From: Marchantia polymorpha subsp. ruderalis
Taxonomy: Eukaryota; Streptophyta; Marchantiopsida; Marchantiales; Marchantiaceae
Reading direction: 5' to 3'
Assembly: GCA_037833965.1 (NCBI GenBank)
Contig: AP031355.1
Span: forward strand, 23,771,501 to 23,835,500
Length of the DNA: 64,000 nucleotides
Of this stretch, positions 1 through 12,699 are shown in pieces. Below the pieces are notes generated by a model. It ran no database searches. It worked only from the letters and a program-made list of their open reading frames with translations, and was not told the DNA's origin. The position numbers were made by a program, and so were the translations under genes. How positions within the stretch are numbered: the first letter of the stretch is position 1; each line of letters opens with the position of its first letter.

Positions 1-3000
1 GCTCAATCCTGAACGTGGTAAATCAAATTTGCAAGAGGTATAACATAAAGTTGTTAGATTAATATTAAGTGTACTCTAGTTTCTATGTTAAGAAAACCTT
101 ATTATGCACACCTACACATCGAGTTCTATTGATCTCTTTGAAGCATCAAGAATTCCCAAACACATTGCTCGAAACAAATTACACGCCTTTGTTTGAATGC
201 TAGATTATATATACTTCACTGTGCATCATACTCGTCATTTTTGGAAGTTGAATTAAACCAGGACTCCTAAGACTCGGCGGAAGCAATTAACGAATATATT
301 TAGCTTAGATTCTACGTCCAAAAATCTCAGATATCTGCACCCGAATAAAAGTAGCAAATAGTGTATTTTTCCTTGAGTTTATTCAATATCACAATAAACA
401 CGACAGCATATTTGGCATCTTCTCACTAGAACTTGTGATGAATTTTCATTTCCATCACTATACCGCGCTGCTTCGTTTGAAAAATGCTTTCCAATGTAAG
501 GTTCATCATGCACTGTCGCAAGTCGTATTTCTCCAGTTTCAAAATGCTGAAATCAAATTCAATGTTGGTTGTACCAACAACGATAATTCATAATCAGTAT
601 CATAATTGATTAAGTTTTTGATTTTTTAATAACATCAGTTTTATTAAAAAACTTTCAATCTTGATTTTTTATGACAAAATAAGACTCGGAGACTGCAAAA
701 TGATCTAGTGACGTTGACAAGCTCAAGTAATGATTAAACTGTGGCCACCATCAATCATCATTCATCCTTCCGTGCAAAGGTGGTATTCTACATATTTTGA
801 TGCTTTCTTGTATTGCTTTCATGATACGAAATACTGGGTTGAGTTGTAGTTCTCTGAGCCGAAAGTAAGCAATATAATACTTGGTGATTTCAATGCGCTA
901 ATGTTTTGCGTCTTCCTCTTGATTGATTTAAAACTGATGTGAAAACGCCACGTCACAAACATCAATTGAGATTTGATGTGCGAGGTAAAGTTTCACGTTT
1001 GCAATCCAAACACTTGGACTCTTGGATGCTGAGAAGACATTTGTGAGACTTATCCTTGTCGGACATAGTGATCGATTGTTAGCGATCATAACCAATGGTC
1101 AGAAGGATAAAATTCACTGTCAGATCTGGGTTGGTGAAGATGAGTGTTTTATTCGATGTGTGCATTTTTTGAATTTTTGACGTTGCTCCAACTTAAGAAT
1201 GTGTAAATGTGACGTCTATAATATAAAATGCCACATCTTATGAGGACGGAGTTAAACTATTTTTTACTTCAAGCATGCTCATTTGCGAGTGCAATCTAGA
1301 CTTAATCCATCTTGTGCACACTATAGTTACACATGAAGATGGTTCATTTATGTCATCACAAGGATAAATACATATATTTTGTTTAGTAATAGTATCCATA
1401 CACTTCACAACTACTGCCATCAAGCACGCTCTTCGCGTCATGTTCATTATGATGATTGAACATGCAATGCACTATTGAGATGTATAGTCTTAAAATCAAT
1501 ATGAGTGTGTTATATAAAAATGACAGATTATCCTTACATAGCTTTTATAGTAATAAGTTATGTCTTTTATGTAAAATAAATAAGTAAGTCAATAATCCAT
1601 GTGTTCTTCAAAACATATCTTTAATGTGTTATATATTAATTAATAGTTTTTTTTAATTCCTAGTTTTATTCAGTTCCACTCCTAAAGACTATTTGGATGA
1701 TACTTTTTTTGATATTCTAGCTTTGAAAAAATGCAACATTATATGGAAAAAAATTATTGAATTACTTTCAACCTCAACATTTTTATTAGCGGTTCAAGTA
1801 ATATTTCATCACTTTACTAGTAGAACAATCATATTATAACAAAAGTAATTCATTTTTTATGATGAATTATCACTCTTGGAATAACCACACATTGATTTTG
1901 AGTTAAATCATTGAAAGTTGATATAAAACTAATCTATGTTATAAATCTCTAAAAAATGTCTACACACAAGAAAAATGTTTAACAAAAATGTCTACATTTC
2001 TCAGTACTAGTGCTTGACATTCAAATTTATTTACCTAATGTCTATTAACTTAGGCTGAATTATATAAAAAATGCGTTTTCAAATTTCAATTTAATTGAAG
2101 CTAAAAAATTGATAATCTAGTTCATACATCATAATTTAAAAAAACTTGTATCAAAATTCACACAATTCATTTTAACTCACTTCTAAACTTTATACATTAT
2201 GATTATGAAGAGTATGAGAAAATTTCAAATTTTATTTTATTTTCTTAGATTGATTGATTGATTTTCTTATGAAATAAAATTCATTTAAGTTCTAATACAC
2301 ATGAATTGATTGTAATATAAAAAAATTATTCATTCACATTTAATTCTTTCAAAGTTTGAATTTTGTGAAACACAAATCTGAAAACTTGAGTCTTTATGTT
2401 TGAATTTCTTATCAAAATAATGAAATTTTATTAGATTTTTTTTGTCTTTTTTGAAATTATTGATTTTTTTTTAAAATATTGAATACATTGATTCATTTCA
2501 TCAAGTTTTTTCATACATTAATTGAAAATACACAGGCAATTTCTGATCCAAAATTGATGTTAAGCATTATACTGATGCATAAGAATTGAATTTGATTATA
2601 TTTGTTTTTTGGTGTTCACATCAAAATATGAATGAAAATATATATTTTTCTTATCATATTCTATTTATATTATAATTTTTCATAATTACATATATATATA
2701 TATTTGATATAACCAATATATTTCAACATATTTTAAAGTTATACAAGTTAAAATTTATCAATCATATTACACGTATTATGGAAGAATTCAAATTATATTC
2801 AAATCAGATTTTGATAGATACATTGAACTTTAATTACTTATATTGTTATTATAATTTAAATATCACAATTTTTTATACAAGTAAATTTTTTTTAATTCAT
2901 ATATATTCATCATGAAAATTATTACAAACATGTTTTTCATTATTTTTAATTCAAAGATATTATTTACAATTTTAAAGCAGAGAATTATTTTCTACGTATC

Positions 3001-4000
3001 ATAAGAAAGAAAAAGCATCCTTTTGCAAAAATGTTAATTTTGATTTGTTTTATAGTTTAAATTTTCAAAGTGCAATCACTACAAGCTTTTTAAATCAAAA
3101 CGCTTTGACTTGAAAGTCTTATACATACTATAACATTCATGATTTGCATGGATAATACCATACTGAAACAAAGAAAGTTTGGAATTTGAGAATTCAAAAG
3201 TGATATATTAAATTTTTTCTTTACAGAAATTAAATTATTTTATTTCTATTTTGCTTTCATGAAAAAATTATAATTGAAATCAAATTTATTCAATAACGAA
3301 AAAATTTCATTTACTATTATAAATTTTGACATGCAATGCAATAGATCAATAAATGCAAGTAGACTTTGTAGTCAAACATCCAAAACTGAATAATGAAACA
3401 TTTTCTTTCGGTTCTAATTTGAAACCTACTATAAATCTTCGTGAATAAAACGTGATTAATTCTCCAAATCATATCTTACAAGTTTAACATGTGTTATTAT
3501 TGAAAATCAATGAGATTGTGACTCTAGTTTTGTATTCTACTCTTCTTACCTCACTTATAATATACACTACACATATTTAGCAGATTGATATCAAGAGCAA
3601 ATCAATGAACATGAAATTAGAAAAATTCATCCAGAATCCAGAGAGAAACTTGTGGATCACTTACATGAAAATCTAGTCTTGATAAACCTCAGATGAACTT
3701 ATCATTGAGATGAAAATCTTTCTCTCACCATATAATTGATGAATTGAGAATGCTATGGATTCAAATTGTTCTAGAGTGATGCACATGCCACTTGCACAAT
3801 CTTAATCTTTGCATATATTTTTCATGTGAATTCTTATCCGCCACGAAGAAATAAATCAGTGATATACCATGCGTATTGTACACAATCTCATGAGAAAGAA
3901 AGAAACCAACACTAGTAACGAAGAATAGTTACACATATGTTTTCAGTCCAACCTTAAAACGGAAAATTCATCAAAACTTACATCAGATGAATAAACACAG
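1..4000. other. AT-rich stretch without a recognisable gene
   Basis: This stretch is strongly AT-rich, with many A and T runs and no open frame longer than about 70 codons on either strand. I see no transposase, reverse transcriptase, tRNA or rRNA motif in it. It reads as intergenic DNA, possibly very old decayed repeats. The boundary near 4000, where base composition shifts towards balance, precedes the ABA4-like gene on the minus strand. Confidence 0.6.
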
Positions 4001-4830
4001 ATTTTCGAACACTTGAATCTGTTCCTGGCTTGTACGGTCTAAACTGAGGCACTCAGGTCATAAATTTGGGTTCGACGTTTCCAACTGCAGTACAGTGAAG
4101 GTACACGATGGCTTAAAGGTTTGTGAAAGTGCCGTGCAGTGGCACACAGTGCAAGTCCCACGATGAGAACAAGCCTTTCGTTATGCTGTCCGTCTGCATT
4201 GCGACCTGGTGGAGTGGGTTCTTCTACCTAGCTCTCCTCTCAGCACACTCAAGACAGTAAGCCGAAAATTCATCTACAGGTTGCTGTGACATAGCAACAA
4301 CCTGATTTTGCTTTGGTTCGTGACCATGAGTCCAGCTCTGGAATCGATGTATGGCTTCGAGTGATATGTATGCCTAGGTGATGATGTAAATTACCTGTGA
4401 GGTGTGATTTAGAAAAAACAGCCCTCGGGGGTTTTGGAAATGTTGATAAGCACACCTTCTGGTCTGGTCTGGTTCTAACACGAGTTTGAGCTTCTAGACC
4501 GAGTTCACACTAGAATACTTGATGGTTTGTAGAGTATTGCAATTATGTAATCTCGCTGCTTACTTCTGTCCGAGCAGACCGTGATCGACAATTGTTGGAT
4601 ATCAGTGCATCGGTCTCGATCAGGAGACAGAAGCATGTGAAGTACACTGTGATACAGAAAGGAGGCGACACCAGAATCGTACTCACCACAAGACGCAAGT
4701 CCATGCTGAATGGCTAAAGTACTCTTTCTCTGTAGAGTCATTAAAAATACATGCTTTGTGTACAAATACAACTCGTGCTTTCGTTGTGACACGATGTGCG
4801 AGTTGAAAAGATTGATGAAAAAATGTCAGC

Positions 4831-6208
4831 CTAGTATGGAGGAATCTGCTTCACTTTCTTCACGTTCTCACCTTCGTTCCTTCTTCGCATGAAGAGTGTT
4901 AAGTTCTGCAAGCATAATAATTGTGCAAGGCAGTTTCATCAGCCGCAGACGACCATACCCCTAAGCAAGATCATACTCCCTTTAGACCGGACCAGACTGT
5001 GTCACAGCTCCCACCTTCGCAATCCTTCACACCACTTGAGAACACACACTTTGGGCAGGAACGGAAAAGTTGGACATTGTAAGCAGGTGAAGAGAGTGCC
5101 TTACCTTCGTGATTAGATGAGAGAAAATGCCAATGGGGCACATCATCAAACACAGAACCAAAGAATGTCGCGTCTCAACGTTATGTTTCGCTCCGTCGAG
5201 GAAAACTTGTCTGGCAAAGACACACTCCACTCAGAATTCAGGCAGTTTCATACAAATCCAGGCGTTATCTACGTTTTGAATGAATTACCAGGGCATGAGC
5301 ATTTCAACAAGTTAAGCTAAAAACGTGATGATTTGAACAAGAGGTGAGTCCAGTCATACCTGCCAGCAAAAAGGTCTGCTGCTAGTAAGTGTAGCCAAGC
5401 AGATGCCACCGTTATGGTGCTGGAGAACATCCGAGTAATGCCGGGAAGCTGAAAGACGCCCAGAAGGCAAGGCAGGTCTATGATTATCGTCTGTTAAATC
5501 TGATCCTGATCACCTTCTTCAGATCTTTCAACCGAGTGGCTCACGTGATAAGAAAGCAAACCCAGTCGCGTGGACTATATGCAAGTCCTATACTCTACCT
5601 CATACCTCACGGCATCACAATCATGCTCAGGTGAATTTCTTACCTCAGGGAGCCAGTACTTGCTGGAGAACATTAGTCCCAGAGTTTCCGGGGTCCAGGA
5701 TAAAGCCAGAAGGTAAATGTAACCAGCTCCGAGAATCAAATACGGTATCTCACTTCGCATCAACCTGTCGGTCTGAGGCATCACGGAAGGTAAAAGCAAT
5801 CAGATCACCGAGAGAGAGCATGCAGACGAAGTGTAAGCATTACGTGATCTGTCCAAGCTGCCAGGACTAGAGCAAACTCTCATGGTCCTCCCTCCCTGTC
5901 AGCAACTGATCCAGGATATGGGATAGGCTGACAAAGTGGGGAACATGCGCTCGCTCCTGAATCGGGAAGAGCAACAATTTTCAACGAATGAGGAGGGAAA
6001 GCAGTGATTGACGGACCGCTTACCCATTCCCACTTGGGAGCAAGAATCATGACCGTGTAGAACGGCACGACGATCGCAGTTGCTAGTGTGAACAGGTTGG
6101 CGGCTAGCTCCACTGACGCTGGTCCTGGCACTGGCACTATTGTGGACAAGTAGCATAAGTCAGATTGAGTGACTAGCTCCACCGAGATCGGACCTGGCAC
6201 GGGCACTT
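4831..6208 (-). CDS. ABA4: ABA4-like neoxanthin-synthesis membrane protein, multi-exon
   Basis: ABA4 is a chloroplast membrane protein needed to make neoxanthin from violaxanthin, a precursor of abscisic acid. Exons read on the minus strand: about 6208/6143..6024 ([21 protein letters not shown]), 5772..5644 ([37 protein letters not shown]), 5448..5360 ([25 protein letters not shown]), 5210..5105 ([27 protein letters not shown]) and possibly 4905..4831 (24 codons ending at a stop). All junctions from 6024 downwards are GT-AG and keep frame. The order and motifs match the ABA4 family core of about four hydrophobic segments. The first exon, expected to hold the chloroplast transit peptide, is not resolved. 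An open segment with an ATG at about 6591 and a GTAAGT donor at 6458 is a candidate, but its phase does not fit the next exon. The last exon is the least certain. Confidence 0.87.
6094..6208 (-). repeat. 69-bp in-frame tandem duplication at the start of the ABA4 core exon
   Basis: On the minus strand the peptide [11 protein letters not shown] (about 6206 to 6170) is followed 23 codons later by [11 protein letters not shown] (about 6139 to 6105). At DNA level the shared block around ctagctcca recurs 69 bp apart, at 6104 and 6173. The second peptide copy runs straight into the conserved ABA4 core. The duplication offers two equivalent AG sites, which makes the true acceptor for this exon ambiguous. 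Confidence 0.7.
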
Positions 6209-6599
6209 TTTATAAACAAGAAACGGTAAGGCTCATGAAAGTCCCCAGGAACCACAATTTGAAGTAGTGATTCAAGTTAGACCGAGAGGGTGACTGGCAC
6301 CGACGAGACTGGACTCGAAAAGAAACATTTCTCAAGAATCAGTGGCGAGTTGCAAAACGACTTTCTCGAGCTCAAATTGGCTATCATCTCTCCAGTCGAT
6401 CGAGGGAATCATCAAAGGCCAGTACAAGGGAGGAATTTCATTCCTTCACCCCACTTACATGAAGCGGAAACCTGCCCTCTCGAAGCTTGCTTCAAGGGTG
6501 ACGAGACGGTGGTGAGTTTCCGAAGCTCTGGTAGACCCGAGTTTCCGTCGAGGAACAGCGTCTTCGGCAGCTTCTCGATTCGATTCCTCCATAACCTCG

Positions 6600-9350
6600 G
6601 AGCAGAATTGCGTGACCTCGTACTGCACTGAACTACTGACGGCAGAACAGAGGTCGAAGCTTGCGTGTCCCCTCTGACGCTCCTAATGGCCTAGGGAACA
6701 CAATCACCAAAGCAAGAAGGGAACCAACGACATGAATTAGACCTCCGGAGAAGGATTTGGGGTCTTCCCGTGAGCACTGACAGCATGCACAACTGCGAGG
6801 CCTAACCCGAAATTGCAATCGCTCATAAACCGGACCAACACCGAAGACGTCGTCGCCAGGATATGGACCTGCATCTTCGCCTGATTCGTGGTCACTAATG
6901 CATTCGACAACTGGAGGGCTCTGGAGCAGAGGGTGTTCATAATCGTCATCGAACTCGCATTCCCTGAATTCAAGTTCGAACGCGCAAACCCAACCCTTCC
7001 CGCCAACAAAAAATGCGCTCGAACGAACGAAGGCCTCGGCGCTGGCGCATGCGCTTTTGCGCTTTGAGCGAGCTACGTGCACACGAAACTTTTCCTCGCA
7101 AAAGTGCAGACGAAGCGCAGCGTAAAGCGCAAGCAGGTGTGGACAGAGCGAGCGCAGCGCGCGAATTTATGCGGGGGGGCGAGAAAAAGCGGAGCCGGAT
7201 TTCCTGTCGTGAGGATCATCGACATCGACATCCAGAGGCGAGGAGGGGCGAGCTCCCGTCCCTGGTTTGCACCGAGTGGCAGGATTTGTGAATCCGGGAG
7301 GACCAAAGACGAGGCGACAGATCACCCCCTCGGTCGTCACGGCACTGTGAGCGACAGCCGACTCTCGCAGCATGCGACCCACATACTCCATCGTCGACGA
7401 CGACGAAGAGAAGGCCCGGGGCCGACGTGCATGCAAGCGTGAGCCGATGATGCAATCAGTCGATCACTCGCTCGCTCGCTCACAGGACCTAACAGCAGAT
7501 GAGGGGCCCCCAGATAATCGGTACCTGAGTCGCCACAGGAGCACTCGCGATGCACAGAGACTGCGCCATGGAAATATCGCATCCACAGGACCGTCGACTG
7601 TTGCAATTCTGCAACGAGCAGCTGCCTCCTGGCCTCTGCACAGTTCCCAGCTGCTTGTCCGATGCTCGCGACCGACCGGGCCAATGTGGGCTCCTCAGCT
7701 GTCAGCAGCAGCAGCAGCAGCAGCAGCGATTGAACTCACTCGGCCTCGCTCGGCCATCTTCTGCCTATTTATACTCCTCCTCCTCCTGCGAAACAGAATT
7801 CTCGAGCTCCCGCGCACGAGCCTATCAAAGGCCACTCTCGATTTGGCGTCTCGGTTCGGTCTTCCTCTCTGTCCGACACTGTCACTGTACTTGTTGACTT
7901 CTCTCTCTCTCTATGCTCCTCCGCTGTCACATCGTGAGCTAGAACATTTAGAATGTCGAATCCTCGACGACGACGACGACCACTCGGTGCCGCTAAAATG
8001 AAAGAGCCGAGGTCGAGGACAAAAGAATTGTCCGTGCGAGCGCAGCTGATAAATTTAGAAGAGAGGCCCGTGCATCATCTCGACCACCATCAGGATTGTG
8101 GTCCTGCTGCTGCTGCTGCTGCCGCCGCCTCCTGCCTGCCTTGCTGCCTGCGCAAGACGAGCACCACAGCGACGAGCAATTCCCCCTCTCGCCCCGTCCC
8201 GTCCCGTCCGGTGGCCGGTCACTGAGTCAGCGGGTGAGTCGGTCACCGGGCAGTGGAGTGCAGTGGAGTGGAGTGTCGCGGATAGAGGCACATTGCCGGC
8301 GCCCATTGGTCCGGCCGGGGGCTGCCCAGTGGAACACGGCTCCCGTGGATCTTGTGGGCCCCACCTCCGGGCCCACGCCCCTGCCGCCTGCCGCCTGCCG
8401 CCTTCCGTCACCTCACCTCACGCCTCCTCCTCGGGTCCATAGTACCCGTGTCCCACATGTTGCATCCTCCTCTGCCCTCGAACCTCCTTCTTCTTCTTCT
8501 CGCTCGAGGAATTAATTCTGCTGCTCAAAAGAGTGCAGCACACAAATTGCTCGACCCAATTGCCGGCCCATGAATCTTGTGCTTTCTTCGTGGGTGGTGG
8601 CGGAACTGGCCTTCTCTCTCTCTCTCTCTCTCTGCGCATTCGCTGAGTGCTGTGAAGGAGACAGTGCCCCAATCCGGTGGAGAGAGAAGTTTGCACAATC
8701 GGAGGTCGATCGATCGATCGTCGATGCTCATAGAGTCGGACGGAGCGAGAGTGCGGCATGTGGAGTCGTGACGTGCTCCATCATCTTCCGAAACTGATCC
8801 TCTCGATCCTCTCGACGACGGCACCGTCGAGAGGCAGAGGGCGGTTGGGCCGGCAGTAGCGCACACACGGCTCTCAACCAACCCGATGAAGAAAGAGCAC
8901 GACACCGGTCTACCTCCCCCTGCTGCCCTCTGCCCTCCCTCACTGACTACGAAAAGTACACAAGGGAGAGAGTTCATGTGCATGTGCATGGTTGACTAAT
9001 CAATCTCTCGCGCACATGCTTCCTCACGCAAATATTCCGCTCTCGTATGATGGATCACTCATTCGACGGACGCCTGGTTCAGCTCTGCTTCAGGGCACGA
9101 GAAGGGATGAGATGAGACGAAGCTTCAATCTCTCTCCCTCCTCGGATTCCTTCTTCGCTTCCCGAAGATGCCGATTCCTTCGCTGTAGCAGAAATTGACA
9201 GTCATAATGATTTGGGATGATTCCCACTTTGGCCTCGAGATTTTGCAAAGAATCCATTCTGCACTTTGATCTTTTCGATGCGCGACGCGGTTACGAGCCA
9301 CAGGGACACGTAATCCCAAGAAAATGAATCTTTGGAGTGGTTTGTGATAA
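6600..9350. promoter_or_regulatory. GC-rich leader/promoter-like region with microsatellites
   Basis: This block is clearly richer in GC than its flanks and holds short tandem repeats: a CAG run near 7699-7727, TGC runs near 8103-8122, and a CT run near 8617-8636. A TATA-like ctatttatac lies at about 7767 on the plus strand, followed by a pyrimidine-rich leader. Many overlapping open frames exist on both strands but none shows a known domain; their residue make-up follows base composition. I read this as upstream or untranslated sequence, possibly of the ABA4-like gene on the minus strand and of an unidentified plus-strand transcript. No coding gene can be supported. Confidence 0.4.
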
Positions 9351-10559
9351 AACTATTCAGTAAGTTTCTAAAGATGGAGATTATGTTTTTCCATATATTT
9401 GAACCAATAACTATTTGTCATTTATACACATCTTTATATATTACAATTAGAAATGCATGTAAATATTTAGCATACAATGATATGGATGATTAAAACATGT
9501 AAAAAGTGTTTGAATTTAGCTACATTTTGTTGAAAAGCCTTCTTAAGCAATGAATAAGCTCAGTTAAAAAACCACTTACAATATTTAAGAAACCTATATA
9601 TACAATTTATATGAAGAGAAGTTCCGCTCCAAAGATGAATCAACGATAATCCATAGGTGATACTCAATTCATCAAGTAGAATATTGTGATTATGTTTGGT
9701 ATAAATCTGAGTGCAAGATTTTACCTCGAATTTCTTTTCTTTATGTTTAAAAAAGGGAGCAATCATTCCATGATCATAGTTGAATCTTGGTTTAAAATTA
9801 GTGTAATAATATCATATACGCAAACTTGGAACGTGGCTTCTATATTCACGTTCCAGATGTAAGAGCATCATCCTTAACGGCACTTCATCAAAATGTGGTG
9901 TAGAGTTCAAAGAAGGACTAAAGGATCCTAGGTCACGTCATTTATGATTGCTGAGATTCAATATTATGATTCAATTCTGCATCACGATATGCTCTAATTT
10001 AATGGGATAGGGAATATTATCATCTAAGAACCGAGACTGCGATTTTCAAAGACTATTCTCTCCATCTTGATAAGTCGGAAAGAAGATATTCCAATATCAC
10101 GGTAGAAATCTGCAGTACTTTCCTCGCTCTGCGAAACGAGCAGTTTAAGCCCGTGCACGTGAATTGTTGACCATATCTAGGAAAAGAGATTATGTTGGAT
10201 GTGTCATTATACCCAACCGCACAGATTTTTTTAAAAGACTGATCCGATACTTTCCGTATTTTCGTATTATTTTTGTTCATTTTCCGTATCATTTTCTCTT
10301 CGAGAGGAACAGTCCGGAAGGCCCTTTTGTATTCTTAGCTCTGAGAAGGGACATCGAGTCTTACGGTTTCGAGGAAAAGAGGATTGAAAACCTGGAGATT
10401 TTAACTCCGAGAAGGATTCACTCTGAAAGGAAATTTATGAAATATTAATATATAGTGAATAAAAGCGAGTGAAATTAGATTCCAAAGTGTATGATGTCAA
10501 TACTTAGTTATTTTTAGATAACAATTAGTTATCAATATGTTTAGGTTAATTATTTCTCA
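9351..10559. other. AT-rich spacer, nothing recognised
   Basis: Between the GC-rich block and the decayed MULE the sequence returns to AT-rich spacer. Open frames are short (under 95 codons) and show no family motif. No tRNA or repeat of note is visible. Confidence 0.5.
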
Positions 10560-10599
10560 CTATACTCTACATAAGAGAGTTTTGTGATTAGTAAACTAG

Positions 10600-12660
10600 A
10601 AAAAAAAAGTGTGGATGTATGCTTCTTCTAAAATTGGAATGTTTTGGTGAATTGGCGGAGAAATACTGAGAATAGGAACAACATCAAGAGTACAACGTGC
10701 ACAAGCATTAACTTGAACTTCATATAGTTCAAAATTGTAGTATCTAACATTATGTCCGAATTGCTCATAGAAACCATGCCGTTGTTGTTGTCGCTGTCGA
10801 TACTCAGCTTGCTCAAACTCGAAAGGCATTATGCATGTTGAACCTGTCGATCGATAGCAGGTTGGTGAGTTCACATGCCCTCGTATCTCAATCACATATC
10901 CTGCTTTGACATGTGAAGCACCACGCCTTGACATTGTGAAGCTGCGTGGACATATTCATCAACTATCGTCCGCAGCGCAGCATCCAGAGTCGGCGCTGCC
11001 TCAAATTGTGGAACACGCGTAGGCTTCACCAACTATCACTACTGATCAAATTTATACACCAACAAAGTCATCGTACTACCCTTGAATGCATGCTCATAGG
11101 AAATGTCTATGTTGTTGAGAAAATGCGCTAACATTCATGTTGCTCAACTGATGGTGGATTGATCATTTTTTACGCTTGTTTCAGTACTTCTACTGAAATT
11201 TTGCCAAGAACATCACAAAACATAGACACAAGTTGCATCTACGCGAAGACACGCTTTCTTGTGTTTTGCCGGATAATCATTGCAAGTTGGTCGCTGCAAG
11301 CAAGCTATAGCACAGTATCTAAAGACAGAAGATCAAGATGTAAAGAAAGTCATCAATTTTTTAGCGCAGCATGCACACTCTCCATGCGCAAGGTGGACGA
11401 ATGTCCATAATGCTTTTTACCACGCAAAAACACAATGACAAGCATGTAAAAATCATCAAAAGAGCGTTAATACATCAAAAATTGTGTCAAAACGATGACT
11501 ATTGAATCAATAAATCAAAAGTTGCATCGATGCCTATTTTTACTTCAAAAGGAGCCAAATATTTTTGATATAATTCATGGAAACTTTCAAAAAGATGTCG
11601 CGCATAGGAGGAAGTTGTGCGTCATATGCTTCGATGTTCATCAAATTGACCATCAAATTCCAAGCATCCAAAAACTATTACCAATCTTCTTCAATCGCAA
11701 AGTTCTTATCTTGTTTTGCAAGTATGTTTTTGCTGATATGCCAATAGCACAACATCATGTCCGCATTTGAAAACAACACGTTCAACTTGTTTATTAACGC
11801 AAAACTCCAATCATGACAAAAGTTGTTGGAGAAACACTAAAATCGTTAAAAACCATGTATTTTACTCTTGTTGAGTGCTCACATGTATTTTTTCTCCTTC
11901 TCTTGTTGTACAAAGGAGTAGACAAAGATAAAGGTGTTGGCGATAGCGGTCATAGAAACAAGGTGGAGCAAGGAAAGTTCACACTTGTTGATTTTGTAGG
12001 TTGCATCTATTAAAAAGACGTGATTGGCAGCAAATCAACTTTTCCGATTACGATATGATCGGCGGGTGCGTAAATTTTTTCTCATCGTTCACTTGGGTGA
12101 AATGCTACATGCCTCTGGAAGCGGTCAAATTGTCAATCAACGCAAAAAAATGGAGACCTCTCTACAAGTATTTGAAGGGGCTTCTTTTGACGTAAGTTCC
12201 GGATGTCTCTTTCCGTTGCAAGTATCTCTTTGTTCTGTTGTAATGTCGTAACAATTCTGCTGGCCGTAACACTAGCACGATTAAGAGTAAATGTTGTCTC
12301 TCGATAGCCTCCTAGGACGCAGCCTTGTGGATGGGCGGTGAAAAGAACAAGGACATCATGGTTATGTTGGGCAGATTGGACTTGAATCTCTCATACAAAT
12401 TCGACTTGTATTTCTTCTTTGCCGACTACTTTGCTTTTGATCTTTGCTTTGAATTCACAACTAGTGCTAGAGCTAAATGTGTTGCGCCTGAGAGTATTTT
12501 CATGAACAACCGGTTTATTCTAGTGAAAACACACAAGATCAAATTCCTTGATAGCTTCATCTTTTTTGTTACCAACCCTACGTCTGCGCTTAATCTCGAC
12601 AGCGTAGCTCTGACTCAACAAGTAAGCTTTCACAACTGATAGCAAAGCATGTAATGTTGT
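10600..12660 (-). mobile_element. Decayed Mutator-like (MULE) DNA transposon
   Basis: Reading the minus strand gives scattered blocks of a MULE transposase in the right order. An N-terminal block near 12556-12524 reads AIKEFDLVC, followed by ENTLRRNT and HNHD-type text to about 12300. The catalytic-domain start LIDATYKINK, then LSLLHLVSMTA and FVQQEKEKKYM, lies at about 12010-11880. WSFALINKLN, then LFSNADMMLCYWHISKNILAK, lies at about 11815-11715. HSSTLRMESVHAALKN lies near 11400-11355. The blocks sit in different frames with in-frame stops, for instance TGA where tryptophan is expected after KKYM. The transposase is therefore dead. I did not find terminal inverted repeats or target duplications, so the outer limits are approximate. 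Related families include FAR1-like MULEs. Confidence 0.8.
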
Positions 12661-12699
12661 GTGGAAGAACTCTAGCGATGGAACGAGCTGGAACATGAA

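Noticed and set aside
1-4000. Chloroplast or mitochondrial insertion as the source of AT-rich DNA
   Set aside because: No organellar gene, tRNA or rRNA motif is visible in this tract or the other two AT-rich tracts.
7372-8001. 209-codon plus-strand frame with an alanine run
   Set aside because: The alanine run comes from a CAG microsatellite and the rest has no domain; overlapping frames on both strands are similar in length.
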